From contig JAPFFF010000029.1 in NCBI GenBank assembly GCA_039105265.1, positions 1,798,001-1,862,000 on the forward strand: 64,000 nt of DNA. Direction: 5' to 3'. A program made the position numbers and the translations under genes. This stretch comes from Tritrichomonas musculus (Eukaryota; Parabasalia; Tritrichomonadida; Tritrichomonadidae). The notes under the pieces are model-generated. The model did not search any database and was not told the DNA's origin. It saw only the letters and a program-made list of their open reading frames with translations. Positions within the stretch are counted from its first letter, which is position 1, and each line of letters opens with the position of its first letter. Positions 41,932-50,847 of the stretch are shown one piece after another.

Positions 41932-42885
41932 CTACCAGACATTACCTGTAAGATATGGGCTTGCAAATGCATCTGTGGCTGCTCTTACTTCTCTCTTTGA
42001 CTTCAATTTCTTCCACATTCCTTCATCAACACTAAGCACCTCTTCCCCGTATACTCTTACCATTGCTGTTGCTACAAATGCTTTCTCCCAGACGTTAGAT
42101 GCAACTTTAGCCAATTTCTTATTACCTGGATATGTTCCATTATTGGCTGATCTGAAGCCTTTATAAATTGGATTAATGATTTTACTTGTAAATACCTGGA
42201 AGACTGTTTTGTTGTGTGGTTGTAATACTTTAGTGTAACCTGCGCGTTCAACTGCGGCTGCGAATTGTGCGCCTTGTTCATTTCTATTATGTAATAGTCT
42301 AACACCTCTCTCATCATATTCAGGGTTGTACATATCATTAACGAAGCCTTTGAATCCCTTACCATATTCTTTTCTTTCTTCTTCTGTTGGGTAAGCAGAG
42401 TAATATTTATATCTATATGGATATGTGCTGTCGACCGTAGTATAACCGTTAACTATGATGGGTCTATTTGTTTCTCTTTCCCTAATAATAACATCTGCTA
42501 TTCCATCTCCATCTTCATCGTCACCGGTTACACGATAGATATCGCTAAATCCATGTTTTTCATCATCGTCGGAATCTGACGATATGTTGAATGGAACAAC
42601 ACTGCTTCTCTGATTAGGCGTTGTTGGCTTTATTACATCCTCGAATGTTTCTTCTACTAAGTTATACAGAAAATCAAATATATTGTTTGTCGTTACTTCA
42701 TCACTATTGAAGTTGTATGTAGCTAAGAAGTCTCTTACTCGCTTCACATTTTCGAGGTACCTAGTTGATTCACTGACATCTCCTGCATAGTCATCCATAT
42801 ATACCGAAACGTGTTCTCTTATGTATCTCAGTATTCTCGTTACTGTTTCAGACCCTAGAGATTTTATTTTATTGAACAGTGACAT
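41932..42885 (-). CDS. Maverick protein of unknown function, about 317 aa
   Basis: I take the start at MSLFNKIKSLGSETV (42885), directly after ACAGGAAA. The N-terminal third is helical, the middle is acidic (SDSDDDEKHGF, GDDEDGDGIADV) and the C-terminal half is basic and aromatic (YKGFRSANNGTYPGNKKLAK). Position next to the packaging ATPase suggests a minor capsid or penton-type protein, but no motif supports a firm call. Confidence 0.5.
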   Translation of the reverse strand: MSLFNKIKSLGSETVTRILRYIREHVSVYMDDYAGDVSESTRYLENVKRVRDFLATYNFNSDEVTTNNIFDFLYNLVEETFEDVIKPTTPNQRSSVVPFNISSDSDDDEKHGFSDIYRVTGDDEDGDGIADVIIRERETNRPIIVNGYTTVDSTYPYRYKYYSAYPTEEERKEYGKGFKGFVNDMYNPEYDERGVRLLHNRNEQGAQFAAAVERAGYTKVLQPHNKTVFQVFTSKIINPIYKGFRSANNGTYPGNKKLAKVASNVWEKAFVATAMVRVYGEEVLSVDEGMWKKLKSKREVRAATDAFASPYLTGNVW

Positions 42886-43210
42886 TTTCCTGTAACGAAA
42901 ATGCAATTATCCCTGGCAGCAAAAGGAAATTATTCGAGCATCATTAATATTTGGAATGATTTTTGTCCTGCGGACAAAACCGCTCGCTGCGCTGCGCTCC
43001 GCTCACTATCATGTCCAAACAGATTAACGCTTTCCTCGATGGTTTTGCTTTGTATATATCTCAGTAAAGAAACAGAAAAGTAGCGTATAGAAATAGCATG
43101 AATGGCTAGGAAGTGATATGTGAATGTTAGTAATGTATGCGCCAGAAAAACGCTATATCTCAAGCATGAATAATTTATTTTTACTTGGGTAAAAGGGAGC
43201 ACTACAGAAA

Positions 43211-43837
43211 ATGTCAACAGCCGCAAACAGCCAACCATTAAAGAAACTTTCATACGATTATTTATTGTTCCTCTCATCGCCTAAATACTTACCATTCGAA
43301 TATAGCTATTATGTATGTGAATACGTTAGACATGAAAGGTACTTAGATATATACAAGAGATGCCAGATAGGCCATAGAGAGATATTAATGAAGATAGATG
43401 AAGAGATAGAAGAGATAAGAAAGGTGCTATATAAATACCTCTGTGAAACAAAAACTAATTATATTTGTAACCGCGGTTACGAACAAGAATGGAACGTGAT
43501 GAATTATCTTGAATGTAATCTTACTGGAGGTGCAAAGGAGATGATAGAAAAGCTTAAGCAGGCCAGAAATAATAGGAAGAAAGAATACGAAAGGGAAAAG
43601 AAAGAGCAAGAAGAAAAGCATAAAAATGAAACAAAAGAACATTGTAATGCCATGTATGAACTAAAGAAACTTGCATGGGATAAAAACGGTACATATGCGT
43701 ACCAACAAAACAGCCTTGTGAGTGTCAGTCAAGAATGGCTAAATGAAGTTAAAAGGCTATTAGAGATAACAGGAGAGAATACCAGTTACGACAATATTAT
43801 ATATCTTATGTCATACCTAGCAGAACAAACTGATTGA
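43211..43837 (+). CDS. Maverick helical protein, 208 aa
   Basis: A mainly helical protein with a strongly charged coiled coil near residues 115-145 (repeated EKKEQEEKH-type text). TTTTTACTTGGGTAAAAGGG lies about 20 bp upstream of the ATG, the clearest copy of the motif shared with the polymerase and ATPase genes. It is the last gene before the right terminal repeat. Function unknown. Confidence 0.55.
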   Translation: MSTAANSQPLKKLSYDYLLFLSSPKYLPFEYSYYVCEYVRHERYLDIYKRCQIGHREILMKIDEEIEEIRKVLYKYLCETKTNYICNRGYEQEWNVMNYLECNLTGGAKEMIEKLKQARNNRKKEYEREKKEQEEKHKNETKEHCNAMYELKKLAWDKNGTYAYQQNSLVSVSQEWLNEVKRLLEITGENTSYDNIIYLMSYLAEQTD

Positions 43838-43853
43838 TAATTTTTTCCGTATA

Positions 43854-44108
43854 AAATGGACGGCGACATTGAAGTGACAAAAAATGATTTTGTCGTGAAA
43901 TTGAATGAAACGTAAATGTCCTGAGTGAAAAGTTCGTTGTTAATAAAAAACAGGTGTTTTTAATGAAAGCATAGTGCGGGCAGTAGAGTATCTGGGAAGG
44001 TATGCAAAAACGCGAATTTTACAACTGTAACGAAAAAATGAATGGGCTACGGGGTTTGGAGGGATGTTTGGCTGTAAGCCAGACATCACTCCAAATACTA
44101 TTGATGTT
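43854..44108 (-). repeat. Right terminal inverted repeat of the Maverick
   Basis: The inverted partner of 14621-14875, ending CTCCAAATACTATTGATGTT at 44108. The two arms differ at only a few positions. Confidence 0.9.
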
Positions 44109-44440
44109 ATTCGAGTACCAATTTATAATATTTTTTTCAGATTTTTTGATTTTTATCATTAAATAATAGTTAAGAAGTATTCATGAAGTATAATAGCTTA
44201 CTCAATAGAAATATTTGTTTATCAAATATCAACAATTTTAAAAATACATTCTTGGTATGTTAATATTCATTAAATTAGATTTTGTTTCTATTTCTACAGC
44301 GAAGAATTCAAATTTAATTAAATAAAAATTGAATTTTCTAATTTGAATCAATAAGATTAACATTTTTTCATTATTTAACGACATTTTATCAATTTCTTAA
44401 TTTTTAATCTAATTTTGTATATATGTGTCTATTTAATCTA
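44109..44440. other. AT-rich host flank, nothing recognised
   Basis: Host-type AT-rich DNA between the right end of the Maverick and the next host gene. No coding segment was seen. Confidence 0.5.
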
Positions 44441-44455
44441 TCATTTTCCTCATTG
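44441..44455 (+). promoter_or_regulatory. Trichomonad initiator (Inr)
   Basis: TCATTTTCCTCATTG lies 20 nt before the ATG at 44461. It closely fits the trichomonad initiator TCAYTWYTCATTA, including the second TCATT half, and the distance to the ATG is typical. It supports transcription starting here for the gene below. Confidence 0.65.
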
Positions 44456-44460
44456 TTTAT

Positions 44461-46368
44461 ATGGGAAATGTTTTTGATTATTTCAAACAAAGCTTCAGAA
44501 ATTTTAAAAGAGCACTCTCGACTCCTGATAGATAATTTTCAAAAATAAAATATAATTTATATATAAAATGATTTATAGATTATTTTTAATTAAATATTTT
44601 TATTTTTTATTCATATGAAAAAAATTTCTATCGTTGGACCCCCTATGTTGGATGCATTCGCACATATACAAATAAAAATGATCTATACATAAATGAATGG
44701 GATCATTTTCCTGATGCTTTAAGCAAACATCTCATTACGACAGATTATCCTATTGATCCTCCTAAAAATGATGGTCCATTTGTTCGTTTACATTCAATAA
44801 AGTATGATTCAAATACTCAAGGCACTTCAAAAATGGTCAAAATTGTTGCTAAGCAGAAATATTTCAAGTTTCCTGATGAATCTCATACAATGATTATTGA
44901 AGATGATACTATTGAAAAATTTAAAAATTATGCACGAGATGTACCTCTTGAGATTTTATGTTCCAGATGCTCAGATATCTATATGAATGAAATATCAAGT
45001 AATTCAAAATTATTCCCTGAACAAACAAATTATTTCACTACTTCACTTAAAAACATTACTAGTGGATTTTTATTAGAAGCATTCTGTAAAAAGCAAGAGA
45101 ACGCCTATTGCATTTTTGAATACGACTTGTCAAATGATGGTGAAACACTGGTAGAGTTTGTTGAAAGCTCAAATAAAAAATCTATTGCATCTAAGCAGGC
45201 TCTTGATGATAAAATAATTCCAGAAAAGTATCCTGGTGTTGAAGAAATATATAACGCAACAAAAGATACAACATCCACTGCTAAATATCGTATAAATATT
45301 AACTGTAATAGACAAGTTATACCTTCAAGGAAAGGGAAGTTCTACTTAAACATACCCTGGGAAGGTTCTATCAAAAAAATTGCGACTCATCTAGAGAAGA
45401 AAGAGATTCTGATTAAAATATTAAATAATTTTATTTTCATAGAATTGGTAGGTAAAGGATTTAAATATTTTAATCCATCAATTTCAGATGAACAAAGAAT
45501 TCCTTTCAATCCAAACTTCTTTGCTGAGAGTGAATCAAGATTTAAAGAACTTCTTTCACAAATTGGCATCCTAATTGATAAAAGAACAAGAGAAGAAATT
45601 GTTACTAATAATGAAATTGAAGTAAATGATGATGGATTATTAGTTGCGAAATATAGCTTTTTCGATGAAAAGAAACTAAATGAAAGTATAACAAATAATA
45701 AAATAGATTTAATCCCAATATCTAAATACAAGTTATCAGATTATGTTCCTCCTAAAAATGAAGATCCTGAAGAAAATGATGATGGTGATGGTAAAACATC
45801 ATGTAAAGGGAGTAATAACAATAATTTGAATTTAAATTTACCTCCTAGATTAGGCCCTTTATCTTTGGGTAATTTTGATATTAATTCTGTTTATGTTGGT
45901 GGGTCTAAGGTTACCAATTTCCTTTTAGGATATATTAATGAACTTTTTCCATCATTTTATTATTTGCATACTGCTTTGTGGGTAGGTGAATCAGATGCTA
46001 CAGATGAAACCGAAGGGATCATTTTTGTTTATGGAAAATACAATTCTAGTGATCCTATTTATCTTTTTGGAGATGGAGCAAGATCATATGTGATGAAACT
46101 TGGCAAATTCAAAAAGACATTCAACGCTTTTAAAGTCCAAAAAGTCATTCCTCATAGAAACCTTAAACTTTTTGATTTCATTGATAAACTGAAAAAGAGC
46201 AGAAAATGGAATGTAAGGAATTATAATATGCTATTCCTTAATTGTCAGCATTTTACAGCTGATTGTTTGAATATTCTAGAAGCGAAAAGAATGTCACCAA
46301 ATGAAATAGAATGGAAACTTTTCCCAAGAAGGATTGTTAAAACATTGAAACATAATGAATACGTTTAG
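44461..46368 (+). CDS. NCQHF-motif protein (LRAT/NlpC-P60-like), probably split near its start
   Basis: The main frame has its first ATG at 44833 and gives 511 residues, but convincing protein text is open well upstream of that ATG (WTPYVGCIRTYTNKNDLYIN), back to 44590. At 44461, just after the initiator, a short frame begins MGNVFDYFKQSFRNFKRALS and ends at a TAA at 44533, in the same frame as the main one. The 57 bp between have no GT. The C-terminal ~130 residues hold HTALWVGESD (near residue 380 of the long frame) and NCQHFTADCLN (near 470). That order, His then Asn-Cys-x-His-Phe, is the pattern of LRAT-like NlpC/P60 thiol enzymes. Substrate unknown. Confidence 0.55.
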
Positions 46369-46509
46369 ATTGAATTGCTTTAATAAAAAGTCTGGATATA
46401 TCTTGATTTCAATAATTAAAATTAAAAGGATTTATTTATAACACTTTGATTATGTAGTTTTTTATTTTCTCAAATTTTCTTTTAAAAATTAAACTTAAAA
46501 TTCTTACTA

Positions 46510-46740
46510 ATGCAACAGCTAAAAATGCTCCTGAAAACCTCAAAAAACAACTATGTTCATGCTCAAGAAGAAGCTGACCAATTAACCAAAGAAAAAAGTG
46601 AATCGAACCAATTACATAAAGAAATGGCTTTAAATGAAGCAAAGACAGAAGCTTATAGATTAGCTCAAGAAAATTCCGATGTTAATAATTAAGCTGAAAA
46701 ACTTATCAAAGAAATGGTGGAAGCTGAAGCTAGCCCTAAA
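46510..46740 (+). pseudogene. Coiled-coil gene remnant
   Basis: The frame reads as Glu/Lys-rich coiled coil (AQEEADQLTKEKSESNQL). After a stop at 46690 the same frame continues in similar style (AEKLIKEMVEAEASPKTE) up to about 46760. A decayed fragment is more likely than a functional 60-residue gene. Confidence 0.35.
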
Positions 46741-46802
46741 ACTGAACGTAGCAGTTTATAAACTGAAAAAGAATGTACAGATACTAGTTTTTTATTGTGA
46801 CG

Positions 46803-46826
46803 TTTTTTTTTTTTTTTTTTTTTTTT
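46803..46826. repeat. Poly-T run
   Basis: About 24 consecutive T between a gene remnant and the first hAT-like element. Similar runs follow each ankyrin-kinase gene. Confidence 0.8.
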
Positions 46827-46893
46827 AGAAAAATTATAAAATATAAAAGTCTATTTTTCTAAATATGTATTGAAGATAATTTATTATACAGAA

Positions 46894-47696
46894 CAGGGTT
46901 GTGTATCGATCCTCTCCGGTAGCGGTTATTTTCCCGGTAAAATATCGATATTACAGGCTCTAACCGCCGGTAACGGTATTTATCGATAAAAAACCGAAGT
47001 ATCGATACAAAAATGGAAAATTTGTATCGAATGTCAGGTTTTTTGTCGGTATTTTTTTTAACAAAAAATGTATCGGATTTATTTAAAGATGACTAAAGAA
47101 ATTTATAAGGTTCTAATGAATATAGTTAATTCTCTTTAATTACATATTTTACAACAAATAATCATCATAATAATTGTATAATCAATGGTTTCTGAAATAT
47201 CGTAAATTTAATCATCTTTATGTCAATTTCTATTTGTAGATAAATATAACATTCCAGAACTATTGAATTAACTATTAATATGAGAAAGTACATAAAATAT
47301 ATAAATTTTATTGTTTTTAATGATAATAATGATATCAAAAATTTGGATTGTTTAATGAAAATGAATATGACGAGATTTCTGAAGATGAAAGACAATAATA
47401 TACTTTTTATAGGCTGGTAATTATATTTATAATTAAAATATTTTTTTTAAATTAAATAATCAAATGTTTTAATATTTTTATACATTATTTATTAATAAAA
47501 TTTATATATTAAAATACCGTATCGATACTGATAAAAAGTATTATAAAGTACTTTTTTAATAACCGCTGATACTCTAAAAATACCGAAGCACTTTTGTATC
47601 GATACTAAAAAATACCGAGCAAAAAAGTATCGATATTTACCGAATACCGATACTTCTTCGGTAACCGGTATTTAGTCGTATCGATAAACAACGCTG
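46894..47696. mobile_element. 803-bp hAT-like non-autonomous element, copy 1
   Basis: Inverted ends CAGGGTTGTGTATCGAT and CAGCGTTGTTTATCGAT (right end complemented) with many subterminal TATCGATA-type motifs. No transposase frame is present. It is nearly identical to the copy at 61803-62604. On its right side lies TATAAAAT, as at copy 2, but the left flank (ATACAGAA) does not match, so this copy lacks a proper 8-bp duplication. Confidence 0.85.
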
Positions 47697-47862
47697 TATA
47701 AAATACAAAATAATAAATAAATATATTAAAATGAAGAATATAAAGTGAAAAATAAAAATGAAAATTTTTTCACAAATTTCTTTTTATCGTTTTTATATAA
47801 AATAAATAAAGCATTCAAAAAATAAAATAAATTGAAAGAAAGATTCACAAATTTATAAAACC

Positions 47863-49553
47863 ATGAGTGAGCAAGAACTTCTTAAAGCATGTGCAAACGG
47901 ATATCTTGACAAAGTTCGACAACTTCTTTCTGCCAAAGAAATTGATATCAACTGCAAAGACATTTGAATCCAAAATCATTCATAACATTCAAATCTAACA
48001 TTTTTCATTTAATTGAACAATTGAAATATTTATGGAATTTAACTCGAATATTTAATGATACGCCGTTGATTTGGGCTGCAGCTAAAGGTCATTCGGAAAT
48101 TGTTGAAACATTAATCTCACAAGAAAATATTGAAATCAACTGCAAAAACATTTGAATCCAAAATCATTCATAACATTCAAATCTAACATTTTTCATTTAA
48201 TTGAACAATTGAAATATTTATGGAATTTAACTCGAATATTTAATGATACGCCGTTGATTTTAGCTGCAATTAAAGGTCATTCGGAAATTGTTGAAACATT
48301 AATCTCACAAGAAAATATTGAAATCAACTGCAAAAACATTTGAATCCAAAATCATTCATAACATTCAAATCTAACATTTTTCATTTTATTGAACAATTGA
48401 AATATTTATGGAATTTAACTCGAATATTTAATGATACGCCGTTGATTTGGGCTGCAGCTAAAGGTCATTCGGAAATTGTTGAAACATTAATCTCACAAGA
48501 AAATATTGAAATCAACTGCAAAAACATTTGAATCCAAAATCATTCATAACATTCAAATCTAACATTTTTCATTTAATTGAACAATTGAAATATTTATGGA
48601 ATTTAACTCGAATATTTAATAATACGCCGTTGATTTTGGCTGCAAGAGAAGGTCATTCGGAAATTGTTGAAACATTAATCTCACAAGAAAATATTGAAAT
48701 CAACTGCAAAAACATTTGAATCCAAAATCATTCATAACATTCAAATCTAACATTTTTCATGATATTGAACAATTGAAATATTTATGGAATTTAACTCGAA
48801 TATTTAATGATACGCCGTTGATTTGGGCTGCAGCTAAAGGTCATTCGGAAATTGTTGAAACATTAATCTCACAAGAAAATATTGAAATCAACTGCAAAAG
48901 CATTTGAATCCAAAATCATTCATAACATTCAAATCTAGCATTTTTCATTATATTGAACAATTGAAATATTTATGGAATTTAACTCGAATATTTAATAATA
49001 CGCCGTTGATTTGGGCTGCAAGAAACGGTCATTCGGAAATTGTTGAAACATTAATCTCACAAGAAAATATTGAAATCAACTGCAAAAACATTTGAATCCA
49101 AAATCATTCATAACATTCAAATCTAACATTTTTCATGATATTGAACAATTGAAATATTTATGGAATTTAACTCGAATATTTAATGATACGCCGCTGATTT
49201 GGGCTGCATCTAATGGTCATTCTGAAATTGTTGAAGCATTAATCTCACAGGAAAATATTGAAATCAACTGCAAAAACATTTGAATCCAAAATCATTCATA
49301 ACATTCAAATCTAACATTTTTCATTATATTGAACAATTGAAATATTTATGGAATTTAACTCGAATATTTAATTATACGCCGTTGATTTGTGCTGCATATA
49401 ACGGTCATTCGGAAATTGTTGAAACATTAATCTCACAAGAAAATATTGAAATCAACTGCAAAAACATTTGAATCCAAAATCATTCATAACATTCAAATCT
49501 AACATTTTTCATTATATTGAACAATTGAAATATTTATGGAATTTTGAAATGAA
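47863..49553 (+). repeat. Ankyrin array A: N-terminal module plus eight 188-bp units
   Basis: An ATG at 47863 opens a 34-residue cap (MSEQELLKACANGYLDKVRQ, ending INCKDI, TGA at 47965). Eight 188-bp units follow. Each has a spacer of 89 bp and a 33-residue ankyrin repeat (TPLIWAAAKGHSEIVETLIS core, ending INCKNI) that closes with a stop overlapping the next spacer as TTGA. The spacer is open in the frame of the repeat after it and reads NPKSFITFKSNIFH, one variable residue, then IEQLKYLWNLTRIFN. Each junction is therefore a one-base backward frame change. The spacers contain no AG and almost no GT, so no standard splice sites are seen. A final spacer leads to the kinase frame with an ATGA overlap, also one base back. 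Confidence 0.85.
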
Positions 49554-50723
49554 ATGATTTATAAGGCAGCCATTGACTACGCCAGAGAAAAAAATGATGG
49601 AGAAATTGTTGAACTTCTAACGAAAGGACCAAATCGACGAATGAAGAACTTAATTGAACGAAATAAGACACTTCATCTCAAAGTTCAAAGACTTCTGCGA
49701 GCAACGCGTTTGAGTAAGAACGAAGGAAGATCTCATCCATCCGAAAGTCAGAATGAAGCACGAGAGGCAATCGGTGACCTTCAGGAAGAACTGAAGAAGC
49801 TGAAGAAATATCTTTCAGCGCTGAACACGAAGGCAGAAGAAATCGAAATTGTCGACATCAACGAATTCGAAGAAGTTTCTGTGATTGGTGAAGGTGGCAC
49901 ATCAAGTGTGAAGGAAGTGATTAAGAGAGAACGATATGCGAAGAAAGAACTGAAAGAACTGAGCCATGAAAAACTTCAGCGATTTCTTGCAGAATGTGAA
50001 ACTCTGAGCAGACTTCATCATCCGTGCATCATCGACATCGTTGGTGTGAACTTTGGAGACGGAGATCATCCGCCGTCGATCATCCTTTCGCTTGAACCGA
50101 AATCGCTTGAGTCAGCGATCTCGAAGAAGGAACTTGGAAACGACGATAAGAACCGAATCACTGTTGAAATTGTTCTTGGAATGCGCTACATCCACAAGCG
50201 AAACTTCATGCATCGTGACCTGAAGCCGACGAACATCCTTCTGAGCAAGAACAACGAAGTGCGAATCAGCGACTTCGGCCTTGCGAAGTACGACGACATT
50301 TCATGCTCGCAGACGAAGGGCGTCGGCACACTTCGCTTCATGGCGCCGGAACTTTGTGAAGACGGCGAAGTCAGCACGAAGTACACGAACAAAGTCGACG
50401 TTTACTCATTCGGAATCACACTGATGTACATCATCACCGAAAGATACCCGCCATTCAGCATGAGAAACGTCGTCCTTGGAATCGTTCCAACGATCCCAGC
50501 AACAGTTGTTGGCTGGGTTTCGTCTCTGATTGTCCGATGCCTTTCGCCAGAGAGCGAAAAACGTCCGTCATTCGACGAAATCTTCGACGAGCTGAAATCG
50601 CACAACTTCGACCTTTTCAGTGAAGAAAGTGAGAATCAACTGACGAGCAAGCAGCGAAGCATGAAACAAGCGATCGAATCACGCGTTCTTGAGATCGAAG
50701 CCTTCGAATACCAGCATCAATAA
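49554..50723 (+). CDS. Ankyrin-coupled protein kinase A, 389 aa open
   Basis: Residues 1-25 are not a true start region but the last ankyrin half-repeat (AAIDYAREKNDGEIVELLTK), so the protein probably begins in the array upstream. A coiled coil follows (about 30-95), then a kinase domain: glycine loop IGEGGTSSV near 111-119, Lys130/131, HRDLKPTN 220-227, DFG 240-242, APE 264-266, and VDVYSFGITLMYII. All catalytic motifs are present, so it could be active; TKL-like family. The coding DNA is much richer in G/C at third positions than the array before it. The ATG at 49554 could serve as an internal start if the array is not translated. A poly-T run follows the stop. Confidence 0.85.
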   Translation: MIYKAAIDYAREKNDGEIVELLTKGPNRRMKNLIERNKTLHLKVQRLLRATRLSKNEGRSHPSESQNEAREAIGDLQEELKKLKKYLSALNTKAEEIEIVDINEFEEVSVIGEGGTSSVKEVIKRERYAKKELKELSHEKLQRFLAECETLSRLHHPCIIDIVGVNFGDGDHPPSIILSLEPKSLESAISKKELGNDDKNRITVEIVLGMRYIHKRNFMHRDLKPTNILLSKNNEVRISDFGLAKYDDISCSQTKGVGTLRFMAPELCEDGEVSTKYTNKVDVYSFGITLMYIITERYPPFSMRNVVLGIVPTIPATVVGWVSSLIVRCLSPESEKRPSFDEIFDELKSHNFDLFSEESENQLTSKQRSMKQAIESRVLEIEAFEYQHQ

Positions 50724-50758
50724 GACTAACACCTTCAACTAAAAACTTCCTAATTTAT

Positions 50759-50761
<3 letters not shown>

Positions 50762-50790
<29 letters not shown>
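50762..50790. repeat. Poly-T run after kinase A
   Basis: About 30 T just downstream of the kinase stop; the same run, slightly shorter, follows kinase B near 57440. Confidence 0.8.
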
Positions 50791-50847
50791 CTTCACAAAA
50801 TCTACACAAAAAGTGGATTTCATTCAATTTTATTCACAAAAAGTGAT

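Larger units (their letters stand above)
14621..44108. mobile_element. Maverick/Polinton element with three later insertions
   Basis: The element is defined by ~255-bp inverted ends and by the Maverick gene set between them: integrase, protein-primed polymerase B, packaging ATPase, capsid candidate, fibre and small structural proteins. Total length is 29.5 kb; without the three nested insertions (573, 1859 and 7369 bp) it would be about 19.7 kb, a usual Maverick size. Apart from those insertions the main genes look open, and the inverted ends are still nearly identical, so it appears young. No clear target-site duplication is seen outside the ends. Confidence 0.92.

Noticed and set aside
47165-47395. 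76-residue frame inside the hAT-like element as a transposase
   Set aside because: It is hydrophobic AT-rich text without the DDE or RNase H-like motifs of hAT transposases and far too short.
47964-48155. Each 63-codon frame in the ankyrin arrays as a separate small gene
   Set aside because: They start at TTG, overlap the stop of the previous frame and are units of a 188-bp tandem repeat, so they are parts of one array and not independent genes.
47964-49553. -1 frameshifting on a classical slippery heptamer at each junction
   Set aside because: The bases before the stop vary (AAAAACATT, AAAGACATT, AAAGGCATT, AAAAGCATT) and do not form a conserved X-XXY-YYZ site, so a standard programmed frameshift is not supported, though other mechanisms remain open.
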